Source: Humibacter sp. RRB41
GTDB taxonomy: Bacteria; Actinomycetota; Actinomycetes; Actinomycetales; Microbacteriaceae
Length of the DNA stretch: 64,000 bases
Direction: 5' to 3'
NCBI RefSeq assembly: GCF_022761015.1
Contig: NZ_JAKWJQ010000002.1
Span: 434,001 to 498,000 of the forward strand
Shown here: piece by piece, positions 59,777 through 64,000 of the stretch
How positions within the stretch are numbered: the first letter of the stretch is position 1
How the letters are laid out: every line of letters starts with the position of its first letter
The notes under the pieces: generated by a model
What the model was told of the DNA's origin: nothing
Databases searched by the model: none
The model's input: only the letters and a program-made list of their open reading frames with translations
Made by a program: the position numbers and the translations under genes

Positions 59777-60235
59777 CTAGTCGACTTTGCGAATGGCCAA
59801 GGTCTGCCGGTAGCGCTTTCGTCCACCGGGCGTGGTGTATTCCACGTATGCGCTGAGATACGGTCCCACGACGTCGGTGGTGCCGGCGAGTGGCGTGTTC
59901 GGTTGTGGAGCATCAGGGGTGAAGATGAGGTCTTCCCTGGTATGCCCGTACACTGCGCCTTCGATGGAGGCACGGTATTCGTGTCGTTTCTGCCCGCGTT
60001 CGTACTCGATTGTGATCGTCGGTGACACGGCTGTTCCGTCCGCCGTGTTCTCGAGCGCCCACCCTGCGATGCGGTGAATCTTTCCGGCAGCCGCGGCCTG
60101 GTTTGGAATCAGAGTGAATTGCACGCGACGCGCGTCTGCGCGTGTCCAGTGTGCCGACAGCGCCTGCCAACCAGTAAAGGCTGCCGCGAGGATCGCGACT
60201 ATGAGTGCCGCAACGCTTAGCGCGATCGCCATCAA
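59777..60235 (-). CDS. Membrane-anchored hypothetical protein, 152 aa
   Basis: An N-terminal hydrophobic helix (MMAIALSVAALIVAILAAAF) is followed by a soluble beta-rich part with IHRIAGWALENTADGTAVSP and VVGPYLSAYVEYTTPGGRKRYRQTLAIRK, perhaps an Ig-like or DUF-type domain. It overlaps the upstream 86-residue gene by four bases. No family is recognised. It sits between HNH and terminase on the late strand and may be a cargo pair. Confidence 0.6.
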   Translation of the reverse strand: MMAIALSVAALIVAILAAAFTGWQALSAHWTRADARRVQFTLIPNQAAAAGKIHRIAGWALENTADGTAVSPTITIEYERGQKRHEYRASIEGAVYGHTREDLIFTPDAPQPNTPLAGTTDVVGPYLSAYVEYTTPGGRKRYRQTLAIRKVD

Positions 60236-60492
60236 AGGTGAGCTTCGAGGTGATCGAGGTCGTTGTCGAATGGCGATTGATTGATGTCGACCTTCTTGAC
60301 GTACCGCCGGAGCACGCCGCCGCGAGGGTCAGGTGTCTCCACAATGTCACCTTCGTACACGTGCTCGTGGACGGCGAAGAATGCCGAGTCTTGCACCACG
60401 GTTGCTTTGGTGCTGATTCGTTCCTCGACTGCCGTCCCGGGCGCATGCACGATCACGACATCTTGTGGCGGAAAGTGATCGAAGATCCCCAT
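60232..60492 (-). CDS. Prophage hypothetical protein, 86 aa
   Basis: MGIFDHFPPQDVVIVHAPGT begins it, followed by AVEERISTKATVVQDSAFFAVHEHVYEGDIVETPDPRGGVLRRYVKKVDI, a strand-rich part that could be a small beta-barrel. It starts at 60492; a GTG nine bases earlier is possible. It overlaps the membrane-anchored gene (ATGA-type). Similar small ORF pairs occur in Microbacteriaceae as stress or defence accessories, but nothing specific is known. Confidence 0.55.
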   Translation of the reverse strand: MGIFDHFPPQDVVIVHAPGTAVEERISTKATVVQDSAFFAVHEHVYEGDIVETPDPRGGVLRRYVKKVDINQSPFDNDLDHLEAHL

Positions 60493-60546
60493 GGTCACCA
60501 TTGTGCTCCGTACGCGGCGTGTGTCCGCACCCCCGAACGGAGGGAA

Positions 60547-60903
60547 TCAGAACGGCGGAGGTTCGAGCTCCCGTCGATCGGCGACGAGGCCAGGATGCAC
60601 GGGCTTCGGTGCGGCCTGCTTATGCGCGCGACGTGCGGCACCTGATGCTTGGCCGCCTTCGTGGCTCGACTTCCATCGGTGATGCCAACCACAGAGTGAC
60701 TGCAGGTTCGAGTCGTCGTCGGTGCCGCCGTCGGCGCTGCTGATGCGGTGGTCGACGTCGGTTGCTGGTCGGAGGCACTTGCGTTGGGTGTCGCCGCGGA
60801 CCCATTGGCAGCGGCCGCCGTCACGCTTCAGGATGCGCGAGCGGATCTCCGCCCAGTTCGGTGGCAGTGTCTGCCGGCGGTTGCTGCCTTCCCAGCCAGC
60901 CAT
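60547..60903 (-). CDS. HNH endonuclease (packaging-associated)
   Basis: A 118-residue nuclease. RILKRDGGRCQWVRGDTQRKCLRPATDVDHRISSADGG holds the zinc Cys pairs and the catalytic His (DVDH), followed by the central Asn (DSNLQSLC) and the final HH in CGWHHRWKSSHEGG. HNH nucleases beside terminases help cut cos sites. AGGGG lies a few bases before the ATG at 60903. It is first in the late operon and divergent from the HIRAN gene. Confidence 0.9.
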   Translation of the reverse strand: MAGWEGSNRRQTLPPNWAEIRSRILKRDGGRCQWVRGDTQRKCLRPATDVDHRISSADGGTDDDSNLQSLCGWHHRWKSSHEGGQASGAARRAHKQAAPKPVHPGLVADRRELEPPPF

Positions 60904-60959
60904 CACCACCCCTGTTCGTGTGGTCGCGAGCCGTCGAAGCCAGGCGTACGATCCGCCTC

Positions 60960-61958
60960 GTGAGCAGCAACGGAGCTAGCATTCCGGCCGGTTGGTACGA
61001 CGACGGTTCGGGCAATCGGAGATGGTGGGACGGGTCGACGTGGACCGACCATGTCCAGCAGAGTGTCGCTGCAGGTTGGTATCCGGACCCGGATGACTCC
61101 CGACGTAGACGTTGGTGGGACGGCATCGCATGGGGTGCTGTCGAATCCGTCCCGACACCGGTCGTATCCACGGCTCCTGCTACGCCTGCTGCTAGCCGAC
61201 GTGAGAAGCGCGCCGTTCAGCGTGGGGACGGGTTCGTTCCGTCGACACTGGTCGAATACTTCGACCTGCGCGGTTATGGTGACGTCGAGGTCGTTGGCGA
61301 GGCTTATCACGATCGTGCGATGGAGATAGTGGGCCGTGGTCTGCCTGAGGGCGGCCACGTCATCGCGGTGCTTGTTCCCGAGCCGGAGAACTCCCACGAC
61401 CGGAACGCTGTACGGATCGACGTATTGCTCGAGAGCATGCATTACACGGTCGGGTACCTTTCGCGTGATATTGCCGCGTCCTATCAGGCCGTGTTGTTGC
61501 CTGAGCTTCAGCGTGGACGCTACGGCATGGTTCGCGCGGACTATTGGCGTGGGCACTCGACCACTCAGGTGTATCTGCGGCTCGGCGACCCGGGCTCGAT
61601 CCTGCCCCCAAAACTGCCGGTTGAAAACGGCGTCTTCATTGGAGGCATCCGTTCCGTGACAGTCACTGGAGAGGAAGACCACCAAGACGTGCTCAACGCC
61701 GCAATAGGCCGGAACGAGGTCCTTGTTGACGTCTTCAGTCTTGGGTTCTGCGACATCGTCAAGGGCAAGTACGCCGGAGCGCGGGCAATCGAGGTCGTCT
61801 ATGCCGGTCAGCGAGTTGGTCAGCTCACGCGAGCGATGTCTGAGCGTTACGAACCTCGTGTCACTCGAATCATCGACGAGGGTGGCATGGCGTTCAGCGA
61901 GGGTGTCGTACAGCGTTCAGGTGATCGAGGTCTGCAAGTTGAACTGATGATGCCTTAG
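60960..61958 (+). CDS. HIRAN-domain protein with two N-terminal DUF2510 modules
   Basis: A 332-residue prophage protein. Residues 9-31 and 37-59 are two DUF2510 modules (PAGWYDDGSGNRRWWDGSTW and AAGWYPDPDDSRRRRWWDGI). A linker (60-105) leads to a HIRAN domain (about 108-205) with VVGEAYHDRAMEIVGRGLPE and LVPEPENSHDRNAVRID...YTVGYLSRDIAASY. The C-terminal part (about 228-332) looks like a second, diverged copy (KYAGARAIEVVYAGQRVGQLTRAMSERY). HIRAN domains bind DNA ends or single-stranded 3' ends. The GTG at 60960 has TACGAT seven bases upstream (60947-60952), so it should be leaderless. It lies opposite to the late genes. Confidence 0.85.
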   Translation: MSSNGASIPAGWYDDGSGNRRWWDGSTWTDHVQQSVAAGWYPDPDDSRRRRWWDGIAWGAVESVPTPVVSTAPATPAASRREKRAVQRGDGFVPSTLVEYFDLRGYGDVEVVGEAYHDRAMEIVGRGLPEGGHVIAVLVPEPENSHDRNAVRIDVLLESMHYTVGYLSRDIAASYQAVLLPELQRGRYGMVRADYWRGHSTTQVYLRLGDPGSILPPKLPVENGVFIGGIRSVTVTGEEDHQDVLNAAIGRNEVLVDVFSLGFCDIVKGKYAGARAIEVVYAGQRVGQLTRAMSERYEPRVTRIIDEGGMAFSEGVVQRSGDRGLQVELMMP

Positions 61959-61972
61959 ACGGAAGCTGGTCG

Positions 61973-62230
61973 TCAGCCTTTACCCAACGGGTTCTTGCCC
62001 TTCGCTTCCGCTGGCCAGTGGTGGAAGACGTCGTGGTACCAGGCGGAGACGATCTGGTCGAGGTACTGCGGTGGCACCTTGTCGGCCAGGTGAGTGTGCA
62101 GGGCGGTCCATGGATGCGGGCTCGCTGCCCACTTCGCCAGGCCCGGACCGAGCGTCCAATACCAGCGGAGATAGCCGCGTGAACCGGGTTTCGGATCGGG
62201 CGCGGCGTCGACATAGATGGGATTGGCCAT
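61973..62230 (-). CDS. Prophage hypothetical protein, 85 aa
   Basis: MANPIYVDAAPDPKPGSRGY begins it, followed by LRWYWTLGPGLAKWAASPHPWTALHTHLADKVPPQYLDQIVSAWYHDVFHHWPAEAKGKNPLGKG. Trp/His-rich and probably helical. Such short ORFs are frequent in actinophage early regions. The ATG at 62230 is more likely than the one at 62239. It is convergent with the HIRAN gene, 14 bases away, and divergent from the DUF2510 gene. Confidence 0.65.
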   Translation of the reverse strand: MANPIYVDAAPDPKPGSRGYLRWYWTLGPGLAKWAASPHPWTALHTHLADKVPPQYLDQIVSAWYHDVFHHWPAEAKGKNPLGKG

Positions 62231-62289
62231 CAGGATCACCCCCGATCGTGTGCCAGGCTGCCGAGCCTTCTCGGCGGTACGATCCGGGC

Positions 62290-62718
62290 ATGGGACTCAT
62301 CAGGAAGACGATGAGCGTCAGCACGCTCGGAATGATCGACTACCGCTCCGACAAAGAGCGGACAGCTCGCAGCACCAGGCTGACGAAAGAGGCGACCCGG
62401 AAGGGCAACAAGCAGCATAAGAGGCTGCTCGAGGCTCAGAACGCGATGATCGCTCAGCAGATGGCGGCGCAGCAGCAGATCATGGCGATGCAGGCTGCAC
62501 AGTTCGCGCCGGCGACCGCGCCGGGTTGGTTCGACGACGGCAATGGTCAGATGCGTTGGTGGGACGGCCGCCAATGGGGTGCCGTCACGCCGCCTCAACC
62601 GACCGCCGCGTTGACTGCTCCGGCCGGATGGTACGACGACCCTGACGACGCGGGCCAGCAACGGTACTGGGATGGCTCAGCGTGGACTGAGCATCGGCAC
62701 GACCCGTACGTGAAGTGA
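62290..62718 (+). CDS. Coiled-coil protein with two C-terminal DUF2510 modules
   Basis: A 142-residue protein. MGLIRKTMSVSTLGMIDYRS at the N-terminus is a motif seen in small actinobacterial SHOCT/DUF2510 proteins, and a Gln/Met/Ala-rich coiled coil follows (about 22-71). DUF2510 modules occupy 77-98 (APGWFDDGNGQMRWWDGRQW) and 110-135 (APAGWYDDPDDAGQQRYWDG). TACGAT (62278-62283) lies six bases before the ATG, the same layout and sequence as the HIRAN gene upstream. The two could interact through the shared modules. It is followed by a terminator hairpin. Confidence 0.78.
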   Translation: MGLIRKTMSVSTLGMIDYRSDKERTARSTRLTKEATRKGNKQHKRLLEAQNAMIAQQMAAQQQIMAMQAAQFAPATAPGWFDDGNGQMRWWDGRQWGAVTPPQPTAALTAPAGWYDDPDDAGQQRYWDGSAWTEHRHDPYVK

Positions 62719-62722
62719 AGGC

Positions 62723-62758
62723 GGGGCGGTCGTCTGGCCGAATGGGTACGACCGCCCC
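62723..62758 (+). terminator. Terminator of the DUF2510 coiled-coil gene
   Basis: GGGGCGGTCGT-N14-ACGACCGCCCC is a perfect 11-bp stem five bases after the TGA. No T-run follows, which is usual in high-GC actinobacteria. Confidence 0.75.
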
Positions 62759-62838
62759 GAGCTGACCGTTTCGCGCCCCCACGGCAGCGGAGGCCAAGTC
62801 CGCACCGCCGGGCAGAAGGGCTGCCACACATGGCAAAC

Positions 62839-62866
62839 GCCCCGGATCGATCTTCGATCCCGGGGC
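62839..62866. terminator. Terminator between the converging early operon and the DUF2510 gene
   Basis: GCCCCGGATCGA-TCT-TCGATC(C)CGGGGC forms a 12-pair stem with one bulge. It lies past the end of the minus-strand early operon (62911) and can stop that transcript. Confidence 0.7.
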
Positions 62867-62910
62867 GCTGACACCTTGCGGTGACGCTAGTCTACGTGAT
62901 GAGTGGTGCA

Positions 62911-63135
62911 CTATTCGGCAGTGGTTCGTCGGCGTGTCCGACGATCAGGGTCGGCTGCCCATCGGAGCAGTTCGGCTCGGTTCACGTATCGGTGGTTGCC
63001 GATCCTCACGGCAGGTAGGCCTTGCTGAATCCACCTAGTGATCGTCGACTTGTCTCGGCGTATCAAGAACGCGGCATCCGTCGGCCGTAGATGATCGCGC
63101 CGACGGAGCTGTGCCCGGCGCTCGTCGTCTGTCAT
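62911..63135 (-). CDS. Small helix-turn-helix protein (excisionase/MerR-like)
   Basis: A 74-residue protein. HLRPTDAAFLIRRDKSTITRWIQQGLPAVRIGNHRYVNRAELLRWAA is a winged-helix of the MerR/excisionase (Xis) type. A basic C-terminal tail (RRTRRRTTAE) would add DNA contacts. The start at 63135 overlaps the DUF4326 stop by four bases. Function may be excision control or an early regulator; its distance from int is typical for a prophage whose early region wraps round through the att site. Confidence 0.78.
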   Translation of the reverse strand: MTDDERRAQLRRRDHLRPTDAAFLIRRDKSTITRWIQQGLPAVRIGNHRYVNRAELLRWAADPDRRTRRRTTAE

Positions 63136-63401
63136 GCGTTCGCGAGTTCGAGCAGCACATCCGCGTGACACGGCTGATCGAGCCGGCACCAGCAGGCCAG
63201 ATTATGCCCGGCGAGCTCGTCGCGAATCCGTTCCGAGCCCAGCACCTGGATCGCGTAGAGACGGAACATTCCGATCGCCGCATCACGCCCGTACCGTTCG
63301 ACGCTGTATGGGTTGCCCCACTTCGACGGCCGCGCCACAACAACGGTGTTCTCCGGCTTGCGCCACCCCTTCGTGCGGCGCAGCTGCACACGCTCAGGCA
63401 T
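63132..63401 (-). CDS. DUF4326 protein
   Basis: An 89-residue protein. VQLRRTKGWRKPENTVVVARPSKWGNPY and the C-terminal HNLACWCRLDQPCHADVLLEL are the full DUF4326 signature, a small phage-common family of unknown function with a CWC...C cluster that probably binds metal. The ATG at 63401 overlaps the stop of the next gene by eight bases. It is widely found among actinophage early genes. Confidence 0.85.
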   Translation of the reverse strand: MPERVQLRRTKGWRKPENTVVVARPSKWGNPYSVERYGRDAAIGMFRLYAIQVLGSERIRDELAGHNLACWCRLDQPCHADVLLELANA

Positions 63402-63666
63402 CGGTTCCCTGCTCTCGTATCGCCCGGACAGTATCACCCGGCGTCTCGCTTGCAATCCACGGACGGTCGAGATTGGATGCGGCGATCTGTGCGTCTTTCT
63501 CGCGTTGCTCGGCTGCGGCTTCACGACGCACACGAGCGATTACGTTGGGCAGAAACTCAGCCAGGATCGCATCAGCGAGGAACCAACCGGCTTCGTATCC
63601 CGCATCCCCGTCGAGCTTCTTGTTGATCAGGTTCGCCAGCTTGTCGCGGTCGGTGTCGTCACTCAT
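63394..63666 (-). CDS. Prophage hypothetical protein, 90 aa
   Basis: MSDDTDRDKLANLINKKLDG begins it; DAGYEAGWFLADAILAEFLPNVIARVRREAAAEQREKDAQIA is one long helix region. Acidic and helical. It overlaps both neighbours by eight bases. Small ORFs of this form are common in the actinophage early operon, with no function known. Confidence 0.65.
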   Translation of the reverse strand: MSDDTDRDKLANLINKKLDGDAGYEAGWFLADAILAEFLPNVIARVRREAAAEQREKDAQIAASNLDRPWIASETPGDTVRAIREQGTDA

Positions 63667-63889
63667 CGATCGCCCCCAATGCGTCGGTCACGGCACGGAC
63701 GGTCGGGCACGGCCACGCCACGCTGCACGTTGAGCAGTAGTGCATCCGATCCGTGAGCGCTTCCTCGGAGTGCAGTGCGAGTACGTTCTCGACCGCCGAC
63801 AGAAGCGCAGGAATATCGCGCCAGGATTGACTTGGGGCGGCACTAGCCCTCTTGCACATCCGCGCCAGGGTCTCGTTCACGTCAGCCAT
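63659..63889 (-). CDS. Prophage hypothetical protein with CxxC, 76 aa
   Basis: MADVNETLARMCKRASAAPS begins it, and HYCSTCSVAWPCPTVRAVTDAL is a CxxC...WPC block typical of small early actinophage proteins that may bind zinc. GGAGG lies six bases before the ATG at 63889. It overlaps the 90-residue gene downstream by eight bases. Confidence 0.65.
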   Translation of the reverse strand: MADVNETLARMCKRASAAPSQSWRDIPALLSAVENVLALHSEEALTDRMHYCSTCSVAWPCPTVRAVTDALGAIDE

Positions 63890-64000
63890 CACTCGCCTCC
63901 GTCCTTCGTTTCGCGATAGTCATATGTGATTCGGTGGGTCCGTGTTTCAAAAACCACCGGACCGTCCTTGCGACGACGGTGCATGGCGCGGTGATTCGGA
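63889..64000 (-). CDS. Prophage small ORF, possibly cut by the window end
   Basis: The frame ends with TGA at 63889-63891 and reads MHRRRKDGPVVFETRTHRIT, then YDYRETKDGGE from an ATG at 63984. No stop lies between that ATG and the end of the window (PNHRA precedes it), and there is no ribosome-binding site at the ATG, so the true start may be further right. The basic beginning and short beta-like part give no family. Confidence 0.45.
   Translation of the reverse strand, partial: PNHRAMHRRRKDGPVVFETRTHRITYDYRETKDGGE

Overview
The window is high-GC actinobacterial DNA, most likely from the family Microbacteriaceae. The evidence is an actinobacterial class A RNase P RNA, the order aceE - PucR-type regulator - fabD - fabH - acpP - fabF - DUF3145, many GTG starts, and prophage proteins of the kind seen in Microbacterium and mycobacterial siphophages. 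No exact species can be named from the sequence alone.

Bases 1-33,307 are host chromosome. From the left: the 3' end of a polyphosphate glucokinase/ROK gene; rnpB; a zinc-ribbon-family coiled-coil protein and a Nif3-family protein; an NCS1-type permease with a long repetitive cytosolic tail; thyA-folA (thymidylate and folate synthesis); a secreted NlpC/P60 hydrolase; a DUF1992 gene directly abutting tRNA-Val; an AhpE-type peroxiredoxin; aceE and the fatty-acid synthesis cluster; an ArsR-family repressor with an MFS exporter, a YciI protein and an ECF42-like sigma factor in one overlapping operon; DUF1684; a family A polymerase-like protein; a secreted unknown; a VanZ protein; a carboxymuconolactone-decarboxylase-like pair; tRNA-Met; a glycosyltransferase; a NIPA/DMT transporter; peptide deformylase; a SHOCT membrane protein; a two-component system; and a rhodanese.

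At 33,308-33,345 the 3' half of a tRNA-Asn gene stands alone and the sequence then changes character. This is the left attachment site of a siphovirus prophage that fills the rest of the window and runs off its right end. The left arm holds small ORFs, the tyrosine integrase, a HEPN-like two-gene pair and an HMCES/YedK protein. From 60.9 kb down to 38.4 kb, on the minus strand, lie HNH nuclease, terminases, portal, minor head protein, scaffold, decoration protein, capsid, connectors, tail tube, frameshifted tail chaperones, tape measure, baseplate and fibre proteins, endolysin, holin candidates and a repeat-rich LamG protein. Plus-strand cargo genes interrupt this operon: an exported protein at 43.4 kb and two DUF2510 proteins, one with a HIRAN domain, at 61-62.7 kb. 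No lysogeny repressor is visible; it and the restored tRNA-Asn with the right attachment site should lie past 64 kb.

Many single-gene or first-in-operon starts, in both host and prophage, have a TAnnnT box exactly 6-7 bases before the start codon. This points to widespread leaderless transcription and was used to choose several starts. Apart from the rnpB region, no stretch longer than about 250 bases lacks a gene.
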